A DNA stretch of 64,000 nt. Origin: Symsagittifera roscoffensis (lineage: Eukaryota; Xenacoelomorpha; Acoela; Convolutidae). Each line of letters opens with the position of its first letter. Position 1 is the stretch's first letter. The DNA is taken from the NCBI RefSeq assembly GCF_963678635.1, contig NC_087062.1, forward strand, positions 46,897,758 to 46,961,757. The letters run 5' to 3'. Below are positions 1-11,296 of this stretch, piece by piece. Below the pieces are notes generated by a model. It saw only the letters and a program-made list of their open reading frames with translations. It ran no database searches and was not told the DNA's origin. Both the position numbers and the translations under genes were made by a program.

Positions 1-360
1 AATGACTTATTATTAATGACTTATGGGGATCTAGACTTTTCCCCCATAAACAAACTTTCTTCGTTATTATTGTTTTCTTATTTTTCTCCTCTTTACAAGT
101 CCTCTACTTCCAGTTTCATTGCCACTTGGCTTACAGGTAACGACGTCGCCTTTGCACCCTACGGTTTGGGTTTCGAGTCTCGGGCAGACTTTCTGCATGT
201 ATGAAATTGAGATTGTTTTAGGGTAAAATAGAGATTGTATTAGGGCTTAGTCACCACGTCAAGGGTTTTTTCTTGCGCTATAAACTATTTTTTATAGGTG
301 CAAGTTTTGTTCATCTTAGTTTCAGGGGTGGTTTTGAAACATAGTAATTTTTTGTTATAT
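1..360. other. No gene recognised; left margin of repeat region
   Basis: Low-complexity AT-rich sequence. A 62-codon open frame at 16-204 has no recognisable domain. From about 240 onward, phrases such as 'ttgtagttgcaagtgcaagt' begin to appear, which are components of the tandem repeat that follows, so the array may start in diverged form here. Confidence 0.5.
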
Positions 361-1850
361 AACTAATTTTTTGGATTCAACTGGTGTCTGCTCCAAAATT
401 GTCGGCTTAGTTGTCTCATCACGGGTTATTATTGTGCTTATAACAGTTTTCATTGTAGTTGAAAGTACAAGTATTGTTCTTTCTAGTTTCAGGGGGACTT
501 CAAACACTTAAAACTTTTTTATAATTAATTTTTTTCGGCGCAACTGATGTCTACTCCAAGATTGTCAGGTTAGTTAAAATATCAAGATTTCCTTGTGCTG
601 TAAGCCAATTTCATTGTAGTTGCTAGCGCAAGTGTAGATCATGGTAGTTTCAAGGACTTGAAAGATTTAAGTTTTTTTTATTAAAGAATTTTTACGGCTC
701 AACTTGTGTCTGCTCTAAGGCAAGGTTGTCGGCTTAGTCGTCGCATCATGGGGTTTTCTTGTGCTGTGAACAATTTTCATTGTAGTTGCAAATGCAAGTG
801 TTGTTAATTCTAGTTGTTTATTTACATGAGCCTATGTTGTCAAATCTCAGACTTCTTTGTTCTGTAAGCCACTTTGTTGTAGTTGCAAGCGCTAATGTAG
901 TTCATTGGAGTTTGAGGGAGGACTTGAAAGATTTTTCTTTTTTTATCATATCATTTGTTTTTTTTTTGGCTCAAGTGGCGTCTGCTCCAAGGTCGTCGGC
1001 TAAGTTTTCAAGCCTCATCACAGTTTTTTTTTTGAGTTGAGACCAGTTTTCATTGCCGCTCAAAGTACAAGTGTTGTTCTTTCTAGTTTCGGGGGAGGGG
1101 GACTTCAAACATTTTAAATTTCTTTTTTATTTGTTTTTCGGCTCAACTGATGTCTGCTTCAAGATTTTCAGCTAAACTGTCGCAAAAAAATTTCCTTGTG
1201 CTGTAAGCCACTTTCACTGTAGTTGCAAGAGCAAGTGTATTTCATTGTAATTTCAGGAAGCTTGAAAGATTTAATTTTTTTAATCATTTTTTTTTTCAAC
1301 TCAACTGGTGTCTGCTCGAAGGCTGTCGACTTAGTTGTCACATCACGGGTTTTCTTGTGCTGTGAATCATTTTCATTAAAGTTGCAAATGCAAGTGTTTT
1401 TTATTCTAGTTGTTTATTCTTATGAGCTATGTTTTCTTATCTCGGACTTCATCGTGCTGTAAGCCACTTTATTGTAGTTGCAAGCGCTAACGTAGTTCAT
1501 TGGAGTTTGAGAAAGGACTTGAAAAATTTTCTTTTCTTTTAAGGAAATCATTTTTTTTTCGGCTCAAGTGGCGTCTGTTCCAAGGTCGTTGACTAAGTTG
1601 TCGTGCCACATCAGGGGTCTTTCTTGTGTTGAGACCACTTTTCATTGTTGTTGAAAGTACAAGTGTTGTTCTTTCTAGTTTCAGGGGGGGGGACTTCAAA
1701 TACTTTTAATTAATTTTTTTAGGCTCAACTGATGTCTGCTTCAAGATTTTCCGCTTAGGTGTCATGACAAGATTCTCTTATGCTGTAGGCCTTTTTCATC
1801 GTAGTAACAAGTGCAAGTGTTGTTCATGATTTTTTCCTCATTATATTTTT
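360..1850. repeat. Diverged tandem repeat, ~160-bp monomers in a ~590-bp higher-order unit
   Basis: The phrase 'ctcaactggtgtctgctcc' recurs with mutations near 373, 538, 696, 970, 1140, 1296, 1560 and 1722, giving spacings of about 165, 158, 274, 170, 156, 264 and 162 bp. The spacing pattern repeats every three units. Longer blocks at 696-930 and 1296-1500 align at an offset of about 600 bp, and 970/1560 and 1140/1722 align at 582-590 bp, so a three-monomer higher-order repeat is visible. Other shared phrases are 'ttgtgctgtaagccactttcatt' in pieces and 'gttgcaagcgctaa'. The open frames here (786-1040, 1223-1462) are by-products of the repeat. It has no detectable relation to the satellite at 33-64 kb. 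Confidence 0.8.
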
Positions 1851-2639
1851 TTTACTCATAATTTTTTTACTGAACTTTTGTAAGCTCAAAGATTATTGGT
1901 TTTATTTTATTTTTGTAAGTTTCGTTTCGTTGTTAAAATTTATATAACATGTCTGGAACTCAATTTGCCTAGAACTCCTATGGTGACACAACAAGAATTT
2001 AAATTTTAGAAAACAAAAGTTTAAAATTTTTCATTTTTTCGACTTTTTTTTATCTTTTTTTATGTTTGTGTTGTATCGCAAGGGGTGAGAAAGTCCAGTT
2101 CATCTTTGTGTTTATGTTTGCTTTAAGCAAGCGATATCAAATCAGAACATAGATTTTTGCTCCAACTTGCTCAACAATCAATTAACCATAAGAGGTCTTG
2201 ATTCAAGAAATTGAACTTCATCGTGCAAGGGTTCGAAATGAGCTTGGAACTTCCTTTTCAAAACTGAAAAAATCTTTACGAGGCCAAACTGTGTAGTTTG
2301 TGAGCCGATTCCGCAAAAAGGACACTCCTTGTTCTTCTTTAAATCTTTCGTTTCTTAGACAAAATTTGTCGGGCTTAAATGTTGGGCTTGAAAAATAAAC
2401 AGTAATGCATTTTTTGTTACAATTTTAAACCTTCTCGGTGTATTCCTGTGATAGTTTATTAGATTTAAAAGCTTTTCACACAAGCAAAGCTTGTGTGTTA
2501 GTATGAACACTCTTTTTTCCAACCTAAGTCGCAAATATTAGTGTTCATTTTGAAAGTTCATTTTGATCAATAACCAGCTATTAAGTACAGCCGATGCTAA
2601 GGATATTAACTCAGGCTATTATGTCACAAACAGCATTTT
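1851..2639. other. Intergenic sequence, no gene seen
   Basis: No coding region is recognisable. It contains one short perfect hairpin at 2477-2497 (nine-base arms CACACAAGC / GCTTGTGTG around a three-base loop). Confidence 0.5.
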
Positions 2640-2644
2640 AGCTT

Positions 2645-2760
2645 CAAGATATCATGGACCTGTAGCGAAGAGTTAGAAAAGGAGACCCGTAGCAAAATAC
2701 GAGGGTTCAAACCTGGCCAAGGTCGGATCATTTTAATGAGCTTTTTCGTATATTAGTTGA
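2645..2760 (+). repeat. tRNA-derived SINE head (degenerate)
   Basis: A tRNA-like internal promoter is visible. A box-A-like 'tagcgaagagttagaaaagg' is followed about 30 bases later by the box-B-like 'GGGTTCAAACCTGGCC'. About 35 bases downstream comes 'gagctttttcg', which resembles the 'gctttttcggactatcgtc' body seen in the copies at 4205-4330 and 22890-23010. It cannot fold as a normal tRNA, so a SINE or tRNA pseudogene is the better reading. Confidence 0.5.
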
Positions 2761-4204
2761 AATGCGTATGCTCTATAATTTGAGGAATGTTAGTTGGTAA
2801 ATTCTTTTTTCTTCTAAAAATTGACTGATACTGCTAATGCGCCTCATTTGGCTTGCGTCAGTTAGCATTTTTGTAGACTCATAATTGGCGTGCGTCCCTT
2901 AAGAAAGTTTGTAGACTCAAAGTTATACTCATTCAATTTTTCCCAGTAGCGTTAACGGTCATACTTTTGCTTGTGTATTCGAAGTGCAACTTCGCCTCTG
3001 AGTTGAAACTTTGTGTTGCCTTTTTATTCTCATTTTAGTCAGAAGAAAGCATTGAATGGATATTTGTCTTAAATTTTTATAGTTGCCGCAGTCAAATTTT
3101 TTTGAAACCACGTTTTTTTTCTAGCTGCCAAAATTTTTTTTCCAGTTTTTCACGAACTATTTCGCTGCCTCGTTGAGTATGAAAAATCATCTTTTATGGA
3201 TGATTGTAGTTTCACAGGACTGTAGGGTGTCTTCTCTTAACTTACCTTGATGTAAACAGAAAATTCATAAATTTTGCCGTTTTTTGTGGACACCACTGGC
3301 ATTTGTTTGCGCAAGTGAAGCAAAGCTCCGCTGTGAATAAATATCAATCACGATTTGATTGAAAAGAGTAATTTTATACTAAAATCAATTTTTTATTTTC
3401 CTAAAAACCTTGCATCACTAGTAAAATCATTAGCAATATCGTTTTGCTTTCACACCTAGCGATGGTTTTATTTTACTGACCCTTTCTGTGGTCGAAAAAA
3501 TTACGCGTTTCATCAAAAACTTTTCGCGTCATTCAAACAGCTAGAAGCTGTATCAGTTCAATTAAAGGACATTCATTGCTGTCCAGTATTTAGCAGACAG
3601 TCGCAATGGTGTAGTATGCAAACAAAACCCGGATCCTGTAACTCCCCGAGCCTTTTCAGGCTTGTTTTTTGAAGGGCTCTTATGAGACTAACTCGAATTC
3701 TTGGAGATTACTTTTGCCTGTAATTGTGAATAGCACTTTTGCCTGTAATTGTGAATAGCAGCTTTATGTGTTTTGAATGAACTTTATTCTTGTCGAAACT
3801 GTTAATCGAATTTGACACGATTCATCACAAGGTTCATTGCATATGACTCAATTTTATTCCCCTACAGTAGTCATCTCCCCTGAGGCCTCTGACTCACTAG
3901 ATAAATCATCTGTTGGAAGTGTACTGCAACAGAAGTACTTTGAGCATTTTGTCATTTTAAACACGCGAAATTTATTTGTTTTTCGCTTGCGAAGAAATTT
4001 ATCAACTATCATGATTACCTTCGCGATAAGCAAGGGTGTTGCAACCGGGCACTGTACTTTTTTCCGTAAGCAGTTTGTTCGCAATGTTTTGCTCGAACAA
4101 ATGTTCTACGTGTTTCAGCTTGCTTCATAATAATTTCAATTTCAAGCTAACTAGACTGCAAATTCAAGCTAACTAGACTGCAAATTCAAGATAACTAGCC
4201 ATAA
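2761..4204. other. Intergenic; two short direct tandem repeats and a repeat fragment
   Basis: No gene is recognisable. A 26-bp unit ('acttttgcctgtaattgtga...') is repeated twice at about 3708-3760. A 24-bp unit ('aattcaagctaactagactg...') is repeated about 2.5 times at about 4135-4198. The stretch 4015-4055 (reverse complement reads 'gcccggttgcaacacccttgc' in pieces) matches the repeat family seen at 20785, 23600, 26200 and 26620. The overlapping opposite-strand open frames at 3837-4130 and 3854-4084 show no domain. Confidence 0.5.
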
Positions 4205-4335
4205 AACATATGCGGGAATGGGACGTAGAGGTAACATGCTCGCAGGACGACAATTTCTTGTAGTTCGAATCCGGTCGTGATCTGTTTTTTAAACTAGAAA
4301 ATTTCTGCTTTTTCGGACTATCGTCAGTATGTTTT
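4205..4335 (+). repeat. tRNA-derived SINE copy
   Basis: The box A region 'acgtagaggtaacatg' and box B 'GTTCGAATCCGG' are spaced as in a tRNA-derived pol III promoter. The body ends with 'gctttttcggactatcgtc', which is shared exactly, in reverse complement, with the minus-strand copy near 22903-22921. The match of head plus body at two places about 18 kb apart shows this is an interspersed SINE family rather than a tRNA gene. Confidence 0.7.
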
Positions 4336-5887
4336 TTTTGGGTTTGTTCACGTTGAACAGAATGTTTTTTGTAATTTTCTGTATGTCATTATTGGATCTA
4401 ATTGAATTTAAAAGTTTGCTTTTTCCGGACAATACGATGACGATATAGAAACGATGATGGATCTAGCTTTTCTCGACACTATCACGATTTCACATGCAGT
4501 ATTGCAAGTTTTCTGCATTTTGGTTCTCGACTTAAGCTCCTTCAATTTAGTTTCCGAAGTTTGTATACACTTTGCGTTCACGAATTATAGCGCACTCGTG
4601 TACACTAAATGGCAGTACTTAAGGGTTGATTTTCAGCTTATTGGCTTTCGGTTTTTCTTCTTATTAAGTTTCCTAATAATTCTGCTATTTCAGTTTCAAG
4701 ATTGATGAGAGTCCTGGCTCCTTATTTTTTTTTATAAAATCCAAAATCTGCCTGAAAAACTTGAGTGTTTTTTTTTCGGTTTAACAGTTGAGTTGTTGCT
4801 GCAGAAACATCATTTTTTTTAAAATTTGATGCTAGTGTTTGTTTTTATTAAATTTTCTGGTGAAAACATCTTATGAGACACCTATAACGATTTCGTTCAA
4901 AAAGTGGTTTTAGTTTTTATTCCAGGTTTCTAAAAATTTTCTTTCGTTTGTCATCTGAGTAATTTATTTCAATCAAAACTCCGTTGCAATAAGTAAGGTA
5001 GTGCAATCAAAGATACAGTCAAAATAAACTAAACGTTTTTGAATTAGATTACAATCATCAATTCTTATCGGGTAGTCCACGTTATTTTAAATTTCGAAAG
5101 TTTGTAAAATTCTCTCTGCATGCAACTTTTTAAAAGGTTCTTATAAGTATTTGTTGCTTAGATATTGTAAATAAATAAGAAGTGCTAAGTGCTTCGGAAA
5201 TTAGATATAAATTTTGAAATAAGTTTTCTTGGATCACAATAAACATTTTTTGCAAAAAAAAACGAATTGCAATAAGAAAAAAGTTAGGTCTGAGCTTTAT
5301 TTCATCAGCTCAAAATTTTTCAGCGTGGTTTTGTTTCTTTTTTTGCCTCATCTGAATAGTTTTTGAGCTTTCAAACCTCAATCGGCGGTGAAAAATTTAC
5401 TTGGCTTGCCTGGGCTCTAACAAACTCAATTTTAAGTCCGAAAATTGAAATTTCGAATGGTATTTTTTTCCTTGTACATTTTTTGGCAAATTCCGCGGAA
5501 TTACTGAATATCTTTATTCAGTGAGATATACTGAATATCTCAGCTGGTTCTTTTTTGAGCTTCTTTTCTAGGTGTCAGTGAGATTTTGTATTTTTTTGGG
5601 AAAACTTAGTGAGATTGTACCAAGCACTTTTTTGGGAATCTGCGCTAAATTAACACCTTTCTTGAGTTGGCAAACGCGTTCTTAGTGAAGTTGATCTAGA
5701 ATTCGAAAACCTTCTAAAAATATACTCCAGCTGATAATTACTTGACAAAAAGAACCTAGCTGGTGTCGCTCTATTAGAAATTATTTGAAAAGATGGGGTT
5801 ATTATTATTATAGAGATTTAGAGAACAATATGTTTTAAGCAGTTGAAAGCTTAAAGCTACAACTATTTGCTTCTGCATATATTTGAC
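4336..5887. other. Intergenic, no gene seen
   Basis: AT-rich sequence with many poly-T runs and no recognisable coding region. The 83-codon open frame at 4454-4705 is hydrophobic with no known motif and is probably chance. A short inverted motif (gaatatct... agatattc type) occurs at about 5505-5545. Confidence 0.5.
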
Positions 5888-6115
5888 CAAGGGCGAATCT
5901 AGGGTTTCTCGAGGAAGGGGTTTCAAAAAATCGAAAGTCTTTTTAGGTTGACCAAATTCATTTTCTCAGAACCGACAGAATACTACACAGACCTTATTTA
6001 GAACAAAAGTTAAAAAAAAAAACAGACTAAAAAACGTTTTTAGGCTCTTTTTAGAAAATTTTGATCAACAGATTGTGTTTTTTGCCACACGCTCTCCTGA
6101 GTATATATTGGCGCC
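5888..6115 (+). repeat. Partial MITE of the 'CAGGGGCGGATCTAGG' family
   Basis: The left end 'caagggcgaatctagggttt' resembles the termini at 9221 and 17940. The interior shares 'ttttaggttgaccaaatt', 'gaatactacacagaccttatt' and 'cgctctcctgagtatatattggcgcc' with the 9221-9554 copy. The right terminus is missing or too diverged to place. The family is described at the 17940 copy. Confidence 0.55.
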
Positions 6116-7415
6116 AAAGATAAGTTTTGTGTTTATGTTCCATTTTACACAAAGCGACTATTGAAGTAAGTAAAGATATGCCAAATAATACAAAATGGTA
6201 AAACTCAATTGCGAAAATGGAAAAAAAATCAGACCTGTTTTTCTCAGAACTACGAGAAATTTTTTGAATTTTTTAAAGCGATTTGTTTCACGACTGAAAG
6301 TGAAGCAACAAAAATTGTGAGGAAAAGAACACAAATTACGCCAGAATTTCTTCCTGGTTGGAACAACAAGTTTTTCATCAATTGTCTAATTAACTCATTG
6401 AACTTGCATTTGAGCATCTCAATTGTCAGCTCGTCTACGTGCCAGTATCACTTGCTATTTGTAGAAGCGTTGATATTTTTATTAGTAAAGGGCATAAACG
6501 TGAGGAGAAACTTGGTATTCGGGTGTGTTATCAATTTTTAATTGCATGCAAAATTAGGTGCGACAAAAATCAGATGTATTCTATTAATTTATTAATTTCT
6601 TTAAATAGTCAATGCTGAGCAAATGAACCCGGTTTTCAGACAAATTGGCGAGAAGATTCCTTCTCCATTGATTCTTTTCGAGACTTCCAAGTTGAATTAA
6701 ATTTTTAAAATTATATTACGTCCAAGTTATTGAAAAATTGTCATAAACTAGTTTTTAGGCCCTTTTGAACATTAAATTTTTTTTCAAGAACTCTCCTCTT
6801 TTTTAGCAGGTATAATTGTGGTTGGCGCTTTCTGTACTACTTGCTTAACGCTCAGTTTATCTTTTTTTTTGCTTTCCGAAATCTGCCAAACGTAGTAATT
6901 AGGTGGTCAAAATTTACTCTAGTTATTAAATCATGTTTTGGTTGACATCTTAAGATTCTGTTAGGCTTGTTTTAAACTAGTACATAATAGTCGAAAACTG
7001 GAGATACATTACATGAAGTTTTCTTCAATGACTGTAAAATGCGAGAAATATTGTTGAAAAAAATGAACTGCTTGGTCAAATTGTACACTTGATGATGAAT
7101 AGTAAATTCTTTTGGTTTCCTTTGCTCAACTAGAGATTATTGTTCCGACTTTCGTAACAAAAGTAACGGAATATTTGAGCTCGGGGTGGGTTTTTTCTTC
7201 AGAAAAATTTCGAATTTTTAACTAGTCATTTTTGACGGAATTTTTAAAATATCATTCGGAAGCTATTGTTGCCTTGAGCTTAAACTTGAAAAGATATTTC
7301 ACCTGAGATCAATTTTTGTAAAGTGATGGGTTTAAAGGTTGCTATTTTGGCCAATTTAGGACAGTTAACGCACGATATATTTCGCGCTATTAACGCGTAA
7401 GAGAAGATAACCCGT
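6116..7415. other. Intergenic, no gene supported
   Basis: The longest open frame (6209-6541, 110 codons, +) contains no recognisable domain and has composition like its surroundings, so it is not called. No repeats were recognised. Confidence 0.45.
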
Positions 7416-8862
7416 CTTAGAAATCGTTCCAAATTGGTTGAAAGAAGCCTATTTGCCATAATTGATTTGTTACAAGGAGAAAAATCTATTCTTATGCATT
7501 TAAAATGGCGTGTGGGCGGATGATTTTCAAAGAAAATTTCAAATTTTAGAAAAAAAAATTAATTTCATTTTATTACATCTATTTTTTTAATGTTTTCACT
7601 GCTCTTTAAACCTTAAAAGGCAGTCGAAGCATTCAGGGCTTCGCCCTGATACAAGCAGTCTTGTTAGAAATTGTTTCAAAATGGTTCAAGAAAGCCTATA
7701 TGACATAATTGATTTGTTAATAGGAGCAAAATTTATCACTTTCTACTTAATATGGCGCGTGGAGGGATGTTTTACAAAAAATCTCAATTAAAAATTCAGT
7801 TTTAATTTTTCTTAAATTTAAATTTTTCATGTTATTACTGCTCCATAGAACTTAAAAGGCGGTCGGAACATTCAGGACTTCGCCCTGATACAAGCAGTCT
7901 TGTTAGAAATTGTTTCAAAATGGTTCAAGAAAGCCTATATGACATAATTGATTTGTTAATAGGAGCAAAATTTATCACTTTCTACTTAATATGGCGTGTG
8001 GAGGGATGTTTTACAAAAAATCTCAATTGAAAATTCAGTTTTACTTTTTCTTAAATTTAAATTTTTCATGTTATTACTGCTCCATAGAACTTAAAAGGCG
8101 GTCGGAACATTCAGGACTTCGCCCTGATACAAGCAGTCTTGTTAGAAATTGTTTCAAAATGGTTCAAGAAAGCCTATATGACATAATTGATTTGTTAATA
8201 GGAGCAAAATTTATCACTTTCTACTTAATATGGCGTGTGGAGGGATGTTTTACAAAAAATCTCAATTAAAAATTCAGTTTTACTTTTTCTTAAATTTAAG
8301 TTTTTCATGTTATTACTGCTCCATAGAACTTAAAAGGCGGTCGGAACATTCAGGATTTCGCCCTGATACAAGCAGTCTTGTTAGAAATTGTTTCAAAATG
8401 GTTCAAGAAAGCCTATATGACATAATTGATTTGTTAATAGGAGCAAAATTTATCACTTTCTACTTAATATGGCGTGTGGAGGGATGTTTTACAAAAAATC
8501 TCAATTAAAAATTCAGTTTTACTTTTTCTTAAATTTAAGTTTTTCATGTTATTACTGCTCCATAGAACTTAAAAGGCGGTCGGAACATTCAGGATTTCGC
8601 CCTGATACAAGCAGTCTTGTTAGAAATTGTTTCAAAATGGTTCAAGAAAGCCTATATGACATAATTGATTTGTTAACAGGAGCAAAATTTATCACTTTCT
8701 ACTTAATATGGCGTGTGGAGGGATGTTTTACAAAAAATCTCAATTGAAAATTCAGTTTTACTTTTTCTTAAATTTAAATTTTTCATGTTATTACTGCTCC
8801 ATAGAACTTAAAAGCTGCTCGGAACATTCAGGACTTCGCCCTGATACGAGCAGTCTTGTTTA
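7416..8862 (+). repeat. Tandem array with exact 239-bp period
   Basis: The marker 'gcagtcttgttagaaattg' starts at 7655, 7894, 8133, 8372 and 8611, with 'gcagtcttgtt' again at 8850, so five successive intervals are exactly 239 bp with only scattered substitutions. A more diverged unit precedes it (about 7416-7654, with 'ccataattgatttgtta' and 'atggcgtgtgggcgg'). Each unit contains a short hairpin; the oldest is perfect (CAGGGC-TTC-GCCCTG near 7633-7647), later ones have one mismatch. The 92-codon open frames at 7991, 8230 and 8469 read across unit boundaries; as 239 is not a multiple of three they cannot encode a repeated protein. Confidence 0.9.
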
Positions 8863-9220
8863 CTTTTAACAATCATCGTATCCAGAAATACTCCATCCAC
8901 ATTATCTACAAATCATACATTGCCATAAAAAGCGGTTAAAGTGGTCCAAAAGCATTTACGCATATGGTCTTTTCTCTTTTCCACCCAGATTTTGAAATTT
9001 TGCTATTCAAACCTTTCAATGTTTGAAACCACAACAAAAGGCCTGATTGCCCTTGACATTTTTTTTTTCAATTTCCATCTAGGCCGAACTTCTTGTCTTG
9101 GATGGCCATTTTTTCCCTTGGGACGTTTTTCCCAGTTTTGTGGTCCGGGTAAATTTTTGGTGGCCGGGGAGTTAGTTTGAAATAATTTTAAATATTTAAC
9201 CAATAACCAATCATTCTGTA
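8863..9220. other. Intergenic, no gene seen
   Basis: Non-repetitive sequence between the 239-bp array and the MITE at 9221. Open frames on both strands (8941-9180 and 9003-9203) overlap each other and show no domain. Confidence 0.45.
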
Positions 9221-9554
9221 CAGGTGCGGATCTGGGATTTTCTCGAAGGGGCGGAATGTTTCGAAAATTTTGTCAACCTTTTTTTGGTCGACCAAATTGA
9301 TTTCTGAGCTCTCCCAAAGCCTCAAAAAATTTTGCATCGAAGGCAAAGGTTTCGAAAAACAGGCCATAAAAGTACAGTTTTGACGAAGAAAAAATTGCGT
9401 TTTTTTGGGCGCGCTCCCCTCTCAAACTAAATTTAAATTGGCGCCCAGAAATTTTTTATGGCCAGTCAGCCAAAGAATACTACAAAGAGGGATCCTTTGG
9501 GTCGGCAGGGGGTCGAATCCTTGAGGGATAGGGCGTCCCCTAAATCCGCTACTG
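9221..9554 (+). mobile_element. MITE, 'CAGG(G)GCGGATCTGGG' family, nearly full length
   Basis: It starts with 'caggtgcggatctgggattt' and ends with 'cccctaaatccgctactg', whose reverse complement begins CAGTAGCGGATTTAGGGG, so imperfect terminal inverted repeats frame a 334-bp element. Interior phrases ('tcgaccaaattgatttctga', 'gagctctcccaaagc', 'tttgggtcggcagggggtcg') are shared with the 17940-18210 copy. No convincing target-site duplication remains. It has no coding capacity. Confidence 0.7.
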
Positions 9555-9678
9555 ATTGATTCTATATTTTTGGTCGATTCGGCCTATTTCTGAGTGTACT
9601 TAAAATAGCGATCAAAACAATCCAAGCTGGAGCATTATGCAAGCAAAGAATATTCAATTCAAGAATGTTCAAGTTGAT

Positions 9679-9687
9679 GAAATATTG
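9679..9687. repeat. Left target-site duplication, 9 bp
   Basis: GAAATATTG occurs here immediately before the GGGG terminus of the 9688-10353 element, and again at 10354-10362 immediately after its CCCC terminus. Confidence 0.75.
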
Positions 9688-10353
9688 GGGGTTGAGAAAT
9701 TAGACGATAAGCAGCAAATTAGACGGAGGTACTTAAAAGGAAATTAGTCGATTTTGCAAAACTGCAATTGTGAGAAAATAGACGAAAGTGAGAGAGATTA
9801 AAATTGTCTGCAGACAAATTGCGTGAGAAAAATAAAATTGTTTGTAGAAAACAGTAGTGATATAATTTGCATTATAATCTAGTTTTCGAAGGCCACCGCT
9901 CCGCGAGATTCGCTTCGCTACCTAACTTCAACACCTCGCTTTCGCTCGCTGTTTGCGTAAGGTTGTCCTTCGAAAACTATGTTAAAATGCAAATTATATC
10001 ACTACTTGAAGTAAGGTAGCGGAGCGAATCTCGCGGAGCGGTGGACTTCGAAAACTAGCTGATAATGCAAATTATATCACTACTGACAACAGTTAAGTTT
10101 CGGTGGCCAATACTTTTACAAAGTAATCATGAATAACTTATTCAACTCATAACTCTCCTAAAATATTCGGATTTGACATTTTATGTTCTTTTTGTATTCG
10201 TGAAACTTGACTTTTAAGAAAAAATTTTGTTGGCTTTTTCCTTTTCATAGCTTTTTCGTCTAAAATGCCAGATCTGTAAAAAAAATAAATTTCTTCTAAT
10301 TTCGTTTTTGTAGCATCTGTCTAATTTGCTTATCGTCTAATTTCCTAGGCCCC
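9688..10353. mobile_element. Non-autonomous DNA transposon with 9-bp TSD (MULE-like MITE)
   Basis: The left end reads GGGGTTGAGAAATTAGACGA and the reverse complement of the right end reads GGGGCCTAGGAAATTAGACG. Both continue with 'ataagc' and then 'caaattagac', so terminal inverted repeats of about 40 bp are visible. The element is 666 bp and flanked by perfect 9-bp direct repeats (9679-9687, 10354-10362). A 9-bp duplication and termini beginning GGG are typical of the Mutator-like superfamily; that assignment is inference. There is no transposase ORF. A separate foldback element (9852-10085) lies inside it. Confidence 0.7.
9852..10085. mobile_element. Foldback (inverted-repeat) element nested in the 9688-10353 element
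   Basis: The left arm (9852-9925, starting CAGTAGTGATATAATTTGCA) and the right arm (about 10012-10085) are almost perfect reverse complements over about 73 bp. They include a CpG-containing block 'ccaccgctccgcgagattcg'. The centre holds an additional copy of the right-end sequence ('ccttcgaaaactatgttaaa', then 'atgcaaattatatcactact'), and 'cgctttcgctcgctgtttgcg' in pieces, suggesting a nested or duplicated right end. There is no ORF. Flanking GAAAAC / GACAAC may be a decayed target duplication. Confidence 0.8.
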
Positions 10354-10362
10354 GAAATATTG
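10354..10362. repeat. Right target-site duplication, 9 bp
   Basis: GAAATATTG, identical to 9679-9687. Confidence 0.75.
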
Positions 10363-11296
10363 GATCTGTTATGGAATAAAATGAAAGAAAGAAATTCTTG
10401 AAACTTTTCATTATCTCCCCACTAGTTATTGGCGTTTTCAAAAATTTTAAGCCTCCAATATGTTTAGGAAAGTTGAAAAATAAAACACGGTTGAAGGCGT
10501 TTTTCATGTTTATAATGTATGCATTTCGGATGCCAATCCCAAGTGGTGCATTGTCATGAATAACGCTTTTTATGGACTAAACTTGCCTAAATTTTTGAAA
10601 AGCAACGTTTTACAGATGAAAAATAGTGTTTCGAGGCGCTTGTAATGTGCAAATTTCGGCCTGAAGTCCCTTCGGCTTGAAGTCCCGTCGGCCTGTTGTC
10701 CTAGACCCTTGAAGCGTTGGAAAGCTCTAAAAAGGAGCGCAACTAAGGTTTCCAAACGAGCCTCAAATAAAAAACTGTACACTTTTCAGTGGCTTGTGTA
10801 CGGATTTCTGCAAACCAAAAGGTTTTCGAAAGACTACATCGAGCTTCTGAGCATAGGTCAATAGCTATTGCTGCACTAGTTCAAGAAAACATCAATATAT
10901 TGTTTTTCTTCCAGCTGGTAGTTGTTTTCGAACCATGCCGCTAGGAAACTGTTTGAAGGACTTAAAGATACGTGAGCTCCTTTGTCAAGCGAGCCTCTGT
11001 CGCTTAGAGGCGCTCTTCAGTTCTTCCTCGTAAATAGAAGTCGTTTTTTAAATAGATATATAAATTTCCCCAAATCATTGGACAAAGCACTAAGTGAACT
11101 AATTCAATGCAAAATACGAACTCCGTATAAAATTGTTTTCTGCGAGTTAAAAACTGGCATAAACATGAAAATGTCTGTAGATGCTGTAGACGCTTTCTTA
11201 TGCGTTTTTCAATCAGTATTAGCTCCATTTTATTGAATGAACAGAAAAGTAAACTTATCAACGCAACTTGGTGCTGCTTTGGTGTTTTAATCAAAA
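10363..11296 (+). other. Upstream region of the sulfotransferase gene
   Basis: This contains no recognised gene. The open frames on both strands (10570-10782, 10982-11236, 11004-11294) overlap each other and carry no domain. Part of this stretch probably is the 5' UTR and promoter of the 11297 gene, but I see no element that fixes the transcription start. Confidence 0.4.

Noticed and set aside
3837-4130. 97-codon + strand open frame
   Set aside because: No domain, overlapped by an equally long antisense frame, and partly covered by an interspersed repeat fragment.
6209-6541. 110-codon open frame on the + strand
   Set aside because: No recognisable domain and composition like the surrounding AT-rich DNA; no splice-compatible neighbours were seen.
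7991-8747. Three 92-codon open frames at 239-bp spacing
   Set aside because: Each frame runs over a unit boundary and the unit length is not a multiple of three, so no repeated protein can be encoded.
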